Assembly (NCBI RefSeq): GCF_000802155.2
Contig: NZ_JQGJ02000008.1
Span: forward strand, 1-64,000
DNA: 64,000 bases
Direction of reading: 5' to 3'
Source: Pseudomonas frederiksbergensis
GTDB taxonomy: Bacteria > Pseudomonadota > Gammaproteobacteria > Pseudomonadales > Pseudomonadaceae
The notes under the pieces were generated by a model, which had not been told where the DNA came from, ran no database searches, and worked only from the letters and a program-made list of their open reading frames with translations. This document shows positions 16,272-25,127 of the stretch, piece by piece (the first letter of the stretch is position 1; the number at the start of each line of letters is the position of its first letter). The translations under genes were made by a program, and so were the position numbers.

Positions 16272-17711
16272 TCAATCCATTTGCATGTCCTGACGAGACG
16301 GCAGTCGCTTGAAAGCCGCCAAAGCCCGCGCCCGGGATTGGGCCAGATCGACAATCGGAGCCGGATAATCTGTCGCGCGAAATAATTCACGCTGGGCATT
16401 AGGGCTGTGGACACTGCGGCTATCCCAATCGTTCAACGCCGGCAGCCAACGCTTTATAAACAATCCCTCGCGATCGAATTTCTCTGATTGGCTAAGGGGA
16501 TTGAAGATGCGGAACCAGGGCGCCGAATCCGTCCCGGTTGAGGCGCTCCACTGCCAGCCTCCATTGTTGGACGCCAAGTCACCGTCGATCAGATGGCGCA
16601 TGAAAAAGCGTTCGCCTTCGCGCCAGTCGATCAGCAGATTCTTGGTCAGGAACATGGCCACTACCATGCGCAACCGGTTGTGCATCCAGCCAGTCTCCAG
16701 CAGTTGGCGCATGGCCGCATCGATGATCGGCAGGCCGGTGCGCGCCTGTTGCCAGGCCGTCAATTCTTCCGGGGCGTGGCGCCAGGCCAAGGCCTCGGTC
16801 TCCGGGCGAAACGCGCGGTGGCGTGACACGCGTGGATAGCCCACCAATATATGTTTATAAAATTCGCGCCAGAGCAATTCATTGATCCACGTCACCGCTC
16901 CGGTGTTCCCGCTTTCGAATTCTCCCTGGTTGGCTTGCAGCGCCGCGTGTAGGCATTGGCGCGGCGATACCACGCCGGCCACCAGATAGGCAGACAGTTG
17001 GCTGGTGCCAGGCCTCGCCGGGAAATCCCGCTCGGTCAGGTAATGGTCGATGTGCTGCTCGACAAACCCATCCAATCGTCGCCGCGCTTCGCTCTCGCCA
17101 GCGGGCCAAAGGGCTTGCAGCGTTTCCCCGGGTGGCTCGAAGCCTTCGACGTGCGTTGGCACCGGATCGCTGGCAATTGCCGTCAGCGCTTGACGGGCGG
17201 GGATGGGAACCAGGCTCGGTAGGGATAAGTGCAAGCGCTGGTAGCACACCTTGCGAAACTGGCTGAATACCTGGAAATAGTTGCCGGTCTTGGTCAGTAC
17301 GCTACCGGGCTTGAACAGGAGTTGGTCGAGGTGGCTATGAAACTCGACGCCCTCGCCAGCCAGTGCGCGAGCGACTTCGCTGTCGCGTCGGGTTTCGTTC
17401 AGGCCGTACTCTTCGTTAACGTGCACGGCATTGATGTCCAGCTCCCGGCACAGTGCGACCAATACGCTTGGCGCCTGGTCCCAGTAGGGCGCGTGGCGGA
17501 TCAGCAGGGGGATGTTCAGTTGCTCCAACGCCTTGCTCAGCGACGCCAGGTTGCGCAGCCAGAAATCGACCTTGCAAGGGGCATCATCATGGGCACGCCA
17601 TTGTCCCGGTGTCGGCAAGTAGACCGCCACGCAGGGGCCGCGGGCGGCGGCAGCGGCAAGCGCCGTGTTGTCATGCACGCGCAAATCGCTGCGCAGCCAG
17701 ATCAGTTGCAT
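16272..17711 (-). CDS. phrB: Deoxyribodipyrimidine (CPD) photolyase
   Basis: A class I CPD photolyase of 479 residues using FAD plus an antenna to split pyrimidine dimers with blue light. It begins MQLIWLRSDLRVHDNTAL. The FAD-binding half shows WINELLWREFYKHIL, GLPIIDAAMRQLLETGWMHN and DGDLASNNGGWQW. It is the third gene of the ybgA-merR-phrB operon, 11 bases after merR, and so is likely under the MerR protein's control. Confidence 0.95.
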   Translation of the reverse strand: MQLIWLRSDLRVHDNTALAAAAARGPCVAVYLPTPGQWRAHDDAPCKVDFWLRNLASLSKALEQLNIPLLIRHAPYWDQAPSVLVALCRELDINAVHVNEEYGLNETRRDSEVARALAGEGVEFHSHLDQLLFKPGSVLTKTGNYFQVFSQFRKVCYQRLHLSLPSLVPIPARQALTAIASDPVPTHVEGFEPPGETLQALWPAGESEARRRLDGFVEQHIDHYLTERDFPARPGTSQLSAYLVAGVVSPRQCLHAALQANQGEFESGNTGAVTWINELLWREFYKHILVGYPRVSRHRAFRPETEALAWRHAPEELTAWQQARTGLPIIDAAMRQLLETGWMHNRLRMVVAMFLTKNLLIDWREGERFFMRHLIDGDLASNNGGWQWSASTGTDSAPWFRIFNPLSQSEKFDREGLFIKRWLPALNDWDSRSVHSPNAQRELFRATDYPAPIVDLAQSRARALAAFKRLPSRQDMQMD

Positions 17712-17722
17712 GGAAATACTCG

Positions 17723-18661
17723 TTAAAGAAGCGCTCGGCGATTGAGTTCGGCATGGGCGCAGAGCGGGTCTTCGGCCCACGTGACGTTAGTCATCGAGAC
17801 GTCTGTGGATAACCTGGCGTGGTGAATGGACACAGCCGGGCCGGCGATGATGATGGGGCAGTCGACAGCGTTCAGTTGCCTTGGCAATTGGGACAGGTTC
17901 AAGGCATTACTTGAATACAGCAACACGGCGCGGGCCTTGAGGCGTTCGACCGCCAGTGCCAATTCGCCCGCCGGCAGGGGCGCATCGAAGACCTCTACAG
18001 GACAATCGGCGCTGCTGGCGAGCCAGGCTGTCAGCCACAGGTGGGGTTCCTGGGGCAATTGGGAATGGTTGACCAGCAGCAGCGGTGCGCCGTGCAACTG
18101 ACGGTTGTTGTGATAGACCCGGCTGCCGAACTTGCTGCGCAGCCAGGAATAAAAGAACACCTGCTCCAATTGCGCGCCGAACTGTCCTTGCCAACGCGTT
18201 TGCAATTCGGCGAGCAAGGGCAACAGCAACTGTTCACAAACAGTCCAGGGCGGGTAAAGGGCCATCGCCTGGTTGACCAGGTGATCGACTTGCCGCTCCG
18301 CCAGTTGTGTCACCGCCAGCGCAAGGGCATGGCGCTGGCGCTGCCATTCATCTTCCAAGGGTTCGTCAGGCGGCTGCGCAGTATCGAGCAGCGGCTTGAC
18401 CTTGCTCACCGCCACGCCGCGATTGATCCAGGTGAGAATGCTCTGGATTCGTTGCACATGCTCGGGGCTGAACAAGCGATGGCCCTTGGGCGTGCGGTGC
18501 GGCACGATCAAGCCATAGCGGCGCTCCCAGGCGCGTAGCGTAATGGCGTTGACGCCGGTTTGTCTGGACACTTCGCGTATGGGCAGCCAGCCTTGCGCCA
18601 GTGCTGTGGCAAAGTCGGCGCCGAGGTCTTCGCTGGCGCTGGAGTCGGGTTCGTCGTTCAT
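17723..18661 (-). CDS. MerR-family regulator, LitR/CarH-like (class II type)
   Basis: This 312-residue regulator has an N-terminal MerR helix-turn-helix (about 27-95: LPIREVSRQTGVNAITLRAW, ERRYGLIVPHRTPKGHRLFS). The C-terminal part resembles the cobalamin-binding photoreceptor fold of LitR/CarH but lacks an ExHxxG cobalamin-ligand motif. Regulators of this kind in P. putida (class II LitR, from memory) control phr and other light genes. Its ATG overlaps the stop of the ybgA-like gene (TGATG), and phrB follows, so it probably autoregulates through the TGTACA sites at 19648-19671. Confidence 0.85.
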   Translation of the reverse strand: MNDEPDSSASEDLGADFATALAQGWLPIREVSRQTGVNAITLRAWERRYGLIVPHRTPKGHRLFSPEHVQRIQSILTWINRGVAVSKVKPLLDTAQPPDEPLEDEWQRQRHALALAVTQLAERQVDHLVNQAMALYPPWTVCEQLLLPLLAELQTRWQGQFGAQLEQVFFYSWLRSKFGSRVYHNNRQLHGAPLLLVNHSQLPQEPHLWLTAWLASSADCPVEVFDAPLPAGELALAVERLKARAVLLYSSNALNLSQLPRQLNAVDCPIIIAGPAVSIHHARLSTDVSMTNVTWAEDPLCAHAELNRRALL

Positions 18662-19623
18662 CAAATGGCGTTTCGCAAACTGAGATTTTCCGGGTGGGGT
18701 TGCAGGTATACCTGTTGCGCGAGATACGGGTCGGGATGCTGGCGCAGGTGATGCTTGAGCAGGGTCAGCGGCACCACCAAGGGCACGATACCGAGGCGAT
18801 ACTGCCCGATGAGATGCTGCACTTCCTGCTTGTCATCGGTGCCTATGGCGCGCTTGAGGTAGCCGCTCAAATGTTGAAGTACATTGGCGTGGGTTCGACG
18901 GGTGGCGCATTTCTTCAGGGCCGCCATCAGCGCGCTGAAGTACCGCGGGCCCAACTCGTTGGGATCGGACTTGCCCATGTTGCCCAGCAGGTTGCCCAAG
19001 GCCTTGTACTGCACCGGGTCATGAGCCATCAGCAGGTATTTATAACGCGAATGAAATGCGATGAGATCGCGCCGGGTCAGGTCGCGTCGGCGCAGCGGTT
19101 GCCACGCGGCATAGACGAACACACGCGTCAGGAAGTTCTCGCGCAATACCGGATCGTTGAGGCGGCCATCTTCCTCCACCGGCAGGTCTGGGTGGCGCTC
19201 GCAAAAGGCCTGGGCGTAGATGCCGCGGCCGCCGCCGTCCTGGGGGACGCCGTTGTGGTCGTAGACCTTGACCCTTTCCAGGCCGCAGGATGGCGATTTC
19301 TGCATGAAGATGTAGCCACAGATGTCGTCCAACTCCTCGGCCATTTTCCGACCGTAATCGTCCAGCGGTCGGGTGACGTCCAGATCGCGGTTTACCGTGC
19401 CGACCGCGCGGGGCTGCTCGGGTTGGCCGACCAGCCGGATCGGTTCCCTGGGAATGCCCAGGCCGATGGCGACTTCAGGACATACCGGGACGAAATCGAA
19501 ATACTCACTGAGCGTGCGGCTGCACAACGGGGATTGCTTGTGCCCGCCATTGAAGCGAACTTCAGCGCCCATCAGGCACGCGCTGATGGCAATCCGGGGT
19601 TTGGCGTTGGCTTCGCTGGGCAT
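18661..19623 (-). CDS. YbgA-family DUF523/DUF1722 protein
   Basis: A 320-residue two-domain protein. The N-terminal DUF523 carries SACLMGAEVRFNGGHK and a KSPSCGLERVKVY cysteine motif. The C-terminal DUF1722 (YbgA) carries LIAFHSRYKYLLMAHD. YbgA genes are often next to photolyase genes; the role is unproven. The ATG at 19623 has an AGAGG site six bases upstream. It is the first gene of the operon and has the operator pair just before its start. Confidence 0.9.
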   Translation of the reverse strand: MPSEANAKPRIAISACLMGAEVRFNGGHKQSPLCSRTLSEYFDFVPVCPEVAIGLGIPREPIRLVGQPEQPRAVGTVNRDLDVTRPLDDYGRKMAEELDDICGYIFMQKSPSCGLERVKVYDHNGVPQDGGGRGIYAQAFCERHPDLPVEEDGRLNDPVLRENFLTRVFVYAAWQPLRRRDLTRRDLIAFHSRYKYLLMAHDPVQYKALGNLLGNMGKSDPNELGPRYFSALMAALKKCATRRTHANVLQHLSGYLKRAIGTDDKQEVQHLIGQYRLGIVPLVVPLTLLKHHLRQHPDPYLAQQVYLQPHPENLSLRNAI

Positions 19624-19647
19624 GGGCAACCTCTGGGCTAAAAATCT

Positions 19648-19671
19648 TGTACAGATTTATTGTGTTGTACA
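19648..19671. promoter_or_regulatory. LitR-type operator TGTACA-N12-TGTACA
   Basis: Two perfect TGTACA half-sites are separated by exactly 12 bases, 25-48 bases before the ybgA-like start. This matches the class II LitR consensus T(G/A)TACA-N12-TGTA(C/T)A as I recall it for P. putida. Binding by the MerR protein two genes downstream is inferred. Confidence 0.7.
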
Positions 19672-19797
19672 ATATTTTCAATCATAGGTCCGAATGAGCA
19701 CAAGTCAACCGGCAATTGAATGAATGGAGTGATGCCAGGGTTGGCGCAGATGGGCTGCTGTCTGTTGCGACAGCAGCGAGAGACGCGTATCAGCGAT

Positions 19798-20784
19798 CTA
19801 CTGGAGGCTTGCGTGCAACCGGCGCGCGGCTTCCTGCCCACTGAGCCAGGCCCCTTCGACCCGGCCGGACAGGCACCAGTCGCCGCACACGTACAATCCA
19901 AGGTCGGCGTCGGCCAGTGCTCCCCATTCGTGACTGCCGGCGGGGCGGGCGTACAGCCAGCGATGGGCCACGCTGAAGCTGGGAGCGGGCATGGCGCTGT
20001 GCAGCAGCTCGGCGAACGCGCCGTGCAGGTGTTCGATGACCGCTTCCTTGGACATGTCGATGTGCTGGCGGCTCCAGTCGCTGGTGGCATGCAGCACCCA
20101 GGTGTCGAGCTTGCTGTCGCGCCCCGGCTTGCTGCGGTTGCGCGCCAGCCAGTCGAGGGGGCTGTCCTGCACGAAGCAGCCTTCCATTGGGGTGTCCAAG
20201 GGCTGTTCGAAGGCCAGCGCGACGGCCCAGGTAGGGTCCATTTTTACCCCGGCGGCTACACCAGCCAGTTTCGGCACGGCGGCGAGCAATGCGGTCGCCT
20301 GCGGTGCAGGCGTGGCGATGACCACCTGGCCGAACGGGCCATGGGTGAATCCTTCGGCGTCCTGCAGGTGCCAATGCTCCTGGCCACGAAACACCTCGGT
20401 GATGCGGCAGGAGAACTGCACCGGCAAATCGCCGAGCAGGGCGCGGGTAATGGCGCTCATGCGCGGGGTGCCGACCCAGCGGGTCTGTTCGTCCGGCGAT
20501 GGGCTCATCTGCCCGTCCTGGAAGTGATAGAGCTGCGGGTTCCACTCCGCCGCCCAGCCGTTGGCTTGCCAGCGTTGCACTTCCGTGACGAAGCGTCGGT
20601 CCCGGGCGGTGAAATACTGGGCGCCCATATCGAGCGCGCCGGCGTCGCTGCGCTTGCTCGACATGCGTCCGCCGCTGCCGTGGCTTTTATCGAAGAGTTG
20701 AATGACGTGCCCAGCCTCCGTCAGGGCCTGGGCAGCGGAAAGTCCGGCGATGCCGGTGCCGATGATTGCGATAGGTACAGTCAT
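19798..20784 (-). CDS. Renalase-like NAD(P)/FAD-dependent oxidoreductase
   Basis: A 328-residue flavoprotein with the dinucleotide fold IIGTGIAGLSAAQALTEAGH and the FAD motif SHGSGGRMSSKR. It resembles the bacterial renalase-like family, which oxidises aberrant dihydro-NAD(P) isomers. The C-terminal LYVCGDWCLSGRVEGAWLSG completes FAD binding. It stands alone and divergent from the yfcH-like gene. The promoter region has TGTACA motifs, linking it to the light cluster. Confidence 0.88.
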   Translation of the reverse strand: MTVPIAIIGTGIAGLSAAQALTEAGHVIQLFDKSHGSGGRMSSKRSDAGALDMGAQYFTARDRRFVTEVQRWQANGWAAEWNPQLYHFQDGQMSPSPDEQTRWVGTPRMSAITRALLGDLPVQFSCRITEVFRGQEHWHLQDAEGFTHGPFGQVVIATPAPQATALLAAVPKLAGVAAGVKMDPTWAVALAFEQPLDTPMEGCFVQDSPLDWLARNRSKPGRDSKLDTWVLHATSDWSRQHIDMSKEAVIEHLHGAFAELLHSAMPAPSFSVAHRWLYARPAGSHEWGALADADLGLYVCGDWCLSGRVEGAWLSGQEAARRLHASLQ

Positions 20785-20803
20785 GAGGGCCTCGTTTACT
20801 TTC

Positions 20804-20854
20804 TGTACAGACTACGCCGTCGTTTAATCCTGTACAATTTTGATTTTTGGTATA
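20804..20854. promoter_or_regulatory. Second TGTACA operator region
   Basis: Perfect TGTACA at 20804-20809 and 20831-20836. The second is followed after 12 bases by GGTATA (20849-20854), a one-mismatch partner to the TGTA(C/T)A half-site. It lies between the divergent renalase-like and yfcH-like genes and could control either or both. Confidence 0.5.
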
Positions 20855-20978
20855 AGTTTTACCGTTCGCGTTTTGGCAGGTTGTCCTATTGTTAGAAACA
20901 GACCTGTCCAACATGAAAAAGCTCTACTTATAAAAATAGACTAATGGGCCGGGTAAAACGCGATGCGAGGAACACCTC

Positions 20979-21878
20979 ATGCACATATTGCTGACCGGCG
21001 GTACTGGTTTGATCGGTCGTCAGCTCTGCCGGCACTGGTTGGAGCAAGGACATCGCTTGACGGTCTGGAGTCGTCGACCCGAACAGGTGGCGGAAATCTG
21101 CGGTGCGCAGGTACGTGGCATCGCCACGCTCGATGAGCTTGCCGAGTCGGTGGACGCAGTGGTCAACCTGGCTGGCGCGCCCATTGCCGATCGCCCCTGG
21201 AGCCACAAGCGCAAGATATTGCTATGGAGCAGCCGCATCACCCTGACCGAGACATTGCTCGCCTGGCTTGAGCGTTGCGAGCAGCGACCGCAGGTGCTGA
21301 TTTCCGGCTCTGCCGTGGGTTGGTACGGCGACGGTGGCGAGCGTGAGTTGACCGAAGAATCGGGGCCGGTCAGCGAGGACTTCGCCAGCCAGCTATGCAT
21401 CGCCTGGGAGGAAACCGCGCAGCGGGCCGAGGCCCTGGGCATGCGTGTGGTACTGGTCCGCACCGGCCTGGTCCTGTCGGCCGAGGGCGGCTTTTTGTCG
21501 CGGCTGCTGCTGCCCTTCAAACTCGCGCTGGGCGGGCGTATCGGCAGCGGGAGGCAATGGATGCCTTGGATTCATATTGACGATCAAATCGCCCTGATTG
21601 ATTTTCTTCTGCACCGCAGTGATGCCAGCGGTCCTTATAATGCCTGCGCGCCGAACCCGGTGCGCAACCGCGATTTTGCAAAGGCCTTGGGTGACGTGTT
21701 GCATCGCCCGGCTGTGGTACCAATGCCGGAGCTTGCGCTGAAGGTTGTGTTGGGGGAGTTGTCACTGCTGTTGCTGGGCGGCCAGCGCGCCACGCCGGCC
21801 CGATTGCTGGCGGCGGGGTTTTCATTCCGGTTCACTGATTTGCCTGCGGCCCTGGAAGACTTGTCGGGTCGCCTTTGA
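20979..21878 (+). CDS. TIGR01777-family epimerase (YfcH-like)
   Basis: A 299-residue extended-SDR protein with the cofactor loop LTGGTGLIGRQLCRHW, the ISGSAVGWYGDGGER active-site region, and a C-terminal DUF1731 segment (LLGGQRATPARLLAAGFSFRF). The physiological substrate is unknown. The start follows GAGGAACACCTC. hemH begins 13 bases downstream, so they are likely one transcript. Confidence 0.92.
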   Translation: MHILLTGGTGLIGRQLCRHWLEQGHRLTVWSRRPEQVAEICGAQVRGIATLDELAESVDAVVNLAGAPIADRPWSHKRKILLWSSRITLTETLLAWLERCEQRPQVLISGSAVGWYGDGGERELTEESGPVSEDFASQLCIAWEETAQRAEALGMRVVLVRTGLVLSAEGGFLSRLLLPFKLALGGRIGSGRQWMPWIHIDDQIALIDFLLHRSDASGPYNACAPNPVRNRDFAKALGDVLHRPAVVPMPELALKVVLGELSLLLLGGQRATPARLLAAGFSFRFTDLPAALEDLSGRL

Positions 21879-21891
21879 AATAGGACGTTGC

Positions 21892-22917
21892 ATGACCGAT
21901 CACGCGTTGCTTCTGGTGAATCTGGGTTCGCCTGCCTCCACCTCGGTGGCCGATGTACGCCGCTACCTCAATCAATTTCTGATGGACCCGTACGTGATCG
22001 ACCTGCCTTGGCCAATCCGGCGGTTGCTGGTGTCGCTGATCCTGATCAAGCGCCCCGAGCAGTCGGCCCATGCCTATGCCTCGATCTGGTGGGAAGAGGG
22101 CTCGCCCCTGGTGGTGCTCAGCCGGCGCTTGCAACAGGCCATGGCCGCTCAATGGAAACAGGGCCCGGTAGAACTGGCGATGCGTTACGGCGAGCCGTCG
22201 CTGGAGTCCACCCTGGTACGCCTGGCGAGCCAGGGGCACAAGAACATCACCCTGGCCCCGTTGTATCCGCAATTTGCCGACAGCACGGTCACCACGGTCA
22301 TCGAGGAAGCGAAACGGGTCGTGCGGGAGAAGAGGCTCGACGTGAAATTCTCGATTCTCCAGCCTTTCTACGACCAGCCGGAGTACCTCGATGCCCTGGT
22401 TGCCAGCGCCAAGCCGTACCTGATGCAGGACCACGATCACCTGCTGCTGAGTTTCCACGGCTTGCCTGAGCGGCACCTGACCAAGCTCGACCCTACGGGC
22501 TATCACTGCTTCAAGGACGCCGACTGCTGCAAGAACGCGCCGCCGGAAGTCATGGCGACCTGTTATCGCGCCCAGTGCATCCGCACCGCTGAACTGTTCG
22601 CCCAGCGCATGGGACTGGCGGAGGGCAAGTGGTCGGTGTCGTTCCAGTCGCGATTGGGCCGCGCCAAGTGGATCGAACCCTACACCGAAGCGCGCCTGGA
22701 CGAACTGGCCAAGAGTGGCGTGAAGAAAGTCCTGGTGATGTGCCCGGCGTTCGTGGCCGATTGCATCGAGACGCTGGAGGAAATCGGCGACCGTGGCCGA
22801 GAGCAATTTTGCGAAGCGGGAGGGGAGGAGCTGGTGTTGGTGCCGTGTCTCAATGACGATCCGCACTGGGCGCAGGCGTTGAGCACCCTTTGCGAACGGG
22901 CGCCCTTGGCTTTGTAA
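21892..22917 (+). CDS. hemH: Ferrochelatase
   Basis: HemH inserts ferrous iron into protoporphyrin IX, the last step of heme synthesis. The 341-residue protein has the N-terminal LLLVNLGSP, SFHGLPERHLTKLDPTGYHC with the metal-site His, and WSVSFQSRLGRAKWIEPYT. The ATG follows AGGACGTTGC. Its position beside photolyase and light-regulator genes fits photosensitive porphyrin control, which is an inference. Confidence 0.97.
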   Translation: MTDHALLLVNLGSPASTSVADVRRYLNQFLMDPYVIDLPWPIRRLLVSLILIKRPEQSAHAYASIWWEEGSPLVVLSRRLQQAMAAQWKQGPVELAMRYGEPSLESTLVRLASQGHKNITLAPLYPQFADSTVTTVIEEAKRVVREKRLDVKFSILQPFYDQPEYLDALVASAKPYLMQDHDHLLLSFHGLPERHLTKLDPTGYHCFKDADCCKNAPPEVMATCYRAQCIRTAELFAQRMGLAEGKWSVSFQSRLGRAKWIEPYTEARLDELAKSGVKKVLVMCPAFVADCIETLEEIGDRGREQFCEAGGEELVLVPCLNDDPHWAQALSTLCERAPLAL

Positions 22918-22924
22918 TACAACC

Positions 22925-23033
22925 TGTGGCGAGGGAGCTTGCTCCCGCTGGGTTGCGCAGCAACCCCAGATCTTGCGAGCGCTTCGCACGGGGGCGCCAG
23001 CCCGGTCGAGCGGGGGCAAGCGCCCTCGCCACA
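22925..23033. repeat. REP doublet (REPIN-like)
   Basis: An outer GTGGCGAGGGAGC...GCCCTCGCCAC pair in inverted orientation encloses about 60 bases. This is the two-REP sandwich shape seen in fluorescens-group genomes. It lies between convergent hemH and uraA. Confidence 0.8.
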
Positions 23034-23049
23034 TTACAGACCGGTTGAA

Positions 23050-24324
23050 TTACACAATCGGCTCATCCGCCTTCTTCTGCTTCCAACCGTCATTGCCCGG
23101 CAAGATCAGGTTCAGCGCGATCGCCACCACGGCGCACAACGCGATGCCCTTGAGGCCGAAATCGTCCGGACCGGTACCGGTGCCGACCAGCACGCCGCCA
23201 ATGCCGAACACCAGCGTCACCGAAACGATCACCAGGTTGCGGGCTTCGCCCAGGTCGATCTTGTGGCGGATCAGCGTGTTCATGCCCACCGCCGCAATCG
23301 AGCCGAACAACAGGCACAGGATCCCGCCCATCACCGGCACCGGAATGCTTTGCAGCAACGCGCCGAACTTGCCGATGAACGCCAGGCTGATGGCGAAAAT
23401 CGAGGCCCAGGTCATGATTTTCGGGTTGTAGTTCTTGGTCAGCATCACCGCGCCGGTCACTTCGGCGTATGTGGTGTTGGGCGGGCCCCCGAACAGGCCG
23501 GCTGCGGTGGTGGCAACGCCGTCGCCGAACAGCGTGCGATGCAGGCCCGGCTTCTTCAGGTAATCGCGACCGGTCACGCTGCCCACGGCAATGACGCCGC
23601 CGATGTGCTCGATGGCTGGTGCCAGGGCAACGGGTACGATGAACAGGATCGCCTGCCAGTTGAACTCCGGTGCGGTGAAGGCGGGCAGGGCGAACCATGG
23701 CGCCGCGGCGATCTTCGCGGTGTCGACGACACCGAAGAAAAACGCCATGGCAAAGCCCACCAGCACGCCGGAGATAATCGGCACCAGGCGGAAAATGCCC
23801 TTGCCGAACACCGCGACGATCAACGTGGTGAGCAGCGCCGGCATCGAAATCATCATCGCGGTCTGATAATGAATCAGCTCGGTACCGTCGCCGGCCTTGC
23901 CCATGGCCATGTTGGCGGCGATCGGCGCCATCGCCAGGCCGATGGAAATGATTACCGGACCGATCACCACCGGCGGCAGCAGGCGATCAATGAACCCGGT
24001 GCCCTTGATCTTCACCGCCAGGCCCAGGAACGTGTAAACGAAACCGGCCGCCATCACGCCGCCCATGGTCGCCGCCAGGCCGAACTGGCCCTTGGCGAGA
24101 ATGATCGGCGTGATGAAGGCAAAGCTCGACGCCAGGAACACCGGCACCTGGCGCCCGGTGACGATCTGGAACAGGATCGTCCCCAGGCCCGCCGTGAACA
24201 GTGCCACGTTGGGGTCCAGGCCAGTGATCAGCGGCATCAGCACCAGCGCGCCGAAGGCGACGAACAGCATCTGTGCGCCGGACAGCACCTGACGCCAGAG
24301 CGGATCGTTGAATTCGTCCTGCAT
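23050..24324 (-). CDS. uraA: Uracil permease (NCS2 family)
   Basis: An inner-membrane proton/uracil symporter of 424 residues with about 12-14 hydrophobic segments. NCS2 signatures include FLASSFAFITPI near the N-terminus and ALAPAIEHIGGVIAVG in the middle, which carries the substrate Glu. It lies two bases after upp, the enzyme that traps imported uracil as UMP, so it is an operon gene. Confidence 0.94.
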   Translation of the reverse strand: MQDEFNDPLWRQVLSGAQMLFVAFGALVLMPLITGLDPNVALFTAGLGTILFQIVTGRQVPVFLASSFAFITPIILAKGQFGLAATMGGVMAAGFVYTFLGLAVKIKGTGFIDRLLPPVVIGPVIISIGLAMAPIAANMAMGKAGDGTELIHYQTAMMISMPALLTTLIVAVFGKGIFRLVPIISGVLVGFAMAFFFGVVDTAKIAAAPWFALPAFTAPEFNWQAILFIVPVALAPAIEHIGGVIAVGSVTGRDYLKKPGLHRTLFGDGVATTAAGLFGGPPNTTYAEVTGAVMLTKNYNPKIMTWASIFAISLAFIGKFGALLQSIPVPVMGGILCLLFGSIAAVGMNTLIRHKIDLGEARNLVIVSVTLVFGIGGVLVGTGTGPDDFGLKGIALCAVVAIALNLILPGNDGWKQKKADEPIV

Positions 24325-24326
24325 GC

Positions 24327-24965
24327 TCAGGCGTCCTTCTGCTTGGTGCCGAAGATCTTGTCGCCGGCATCGCCCAGGCCCGGGATGATGTAGCCATGTT
24401 CGTTGAGTTTCTGGTCAATGGACGCGGTGTAGATGGTCACGTCGGGGTGGGCATCTTCCACGGCCTTGATGCCTTCGGGCGCGGCGACCAGCACCATGGC
24501 ACGGATGTCCCGGCAACCGGCTTTCTTCAACAGGTCGATGGTGGCGACCATCGAACTGCCGGTGGCGAGCATCGGGTCGATGATCATCGCCAGGCGCTCG
24601 TCGATTTCCGGCACCAGTTTTTCCAGGTAGGTATGGGCCTGCAGGGTCTGCTCGTTGCGAGCCACGCCCACCGCACTGACCTTGGCGCCCGGGATCAGGC
24701 TGAGCACGCCTTCGAGCATGCCGATACCGGCGCGCAGGATCGGCACTACGGTGATCTTCTTGCCGGCGATCTTTTCCACCTGCACCGCGCCGGCCCAGCC
24801 GGCGATCTCGTAGGATTCCAGCGGCAGGTCCTTGGTGGCTTCGTAGGTGAGCAGGGCACCGACTTCCTGGGCAAGCTCGCGGAAGTTCTTGGTGCTGATG
24901 TCTGCACGGCGCATCAGGCCGAGTTTATGTCTGATCAGCGGATGGCGGATCTCGAGGATGGGCAT
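24327..24965 (-). CDS. upp: Uracil phosphoribosyltransferase
   Basis: Upp converts uracil and PRPP to UMP. The 212-residue protein has the PRPP-binding loop DPMLATGSSMVATI and the uracil-binding tail YIIPGLGDAGDKIFGTK. I chose the ATG giving MPILEIRHPLIRHK; the extra eight residues of the longer frame are atypical. It is transcribed with uraA and divergent from hpt. Confidence 0.97.
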   Translation of the reverse strand: MPILEIRHPLIRHKLGLMRRADISTKNFRELAQEVGALLTYEATKDLPLESYEIAGWAGAVQVEKIAGKKITVVPILRAGIGMLEGVLSLIPGAKVSAVGVARNEQTLQAHTYLEKLVPEIDERLAMIIDPMLATGSSMVATIDLLKKAGCRDIRAMVLVAAPEGIKAVEDAHPDVTIYTASIDQKLNEHGYIIPGLGDAGDKIFGTKQKDA

Positions 24966-25001
24966 GGGGAAGGCTCCGGCGGCGGGCAAAAAAACCGGCC
25001 T

Positions 25002-25037
25002 AGATTAATCTATCCGAGGGTGTTGTCCTATAGACAA
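25002..25037. promoter_or_regulatory. Inverted repeats in the upp/hpt divergent promoter region
   Basis: A perfect 10-bp palindrome AGATTAATCT (25002-25011) and an inverted pair TTGTC-N5-GACAA (25023-25037) lie between the divergent start codons. Operator function is inferred from position only. Confidence 0.3.
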
Positions 25038-25127
25038 TACAGAACGTTAGTCCACAAACGCTTGATCTGGCCGGGCGGGATGCGTACCTTTGCCCGCTTT
25101 TCCGAACTGCCACCCCTGGAGAGCGCC

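Noticed and set aside
22925..23033. CRISPR array
   Set aside because: The repeats are inverted REP palindromes, only two copies, without regular spacers or cas genes.
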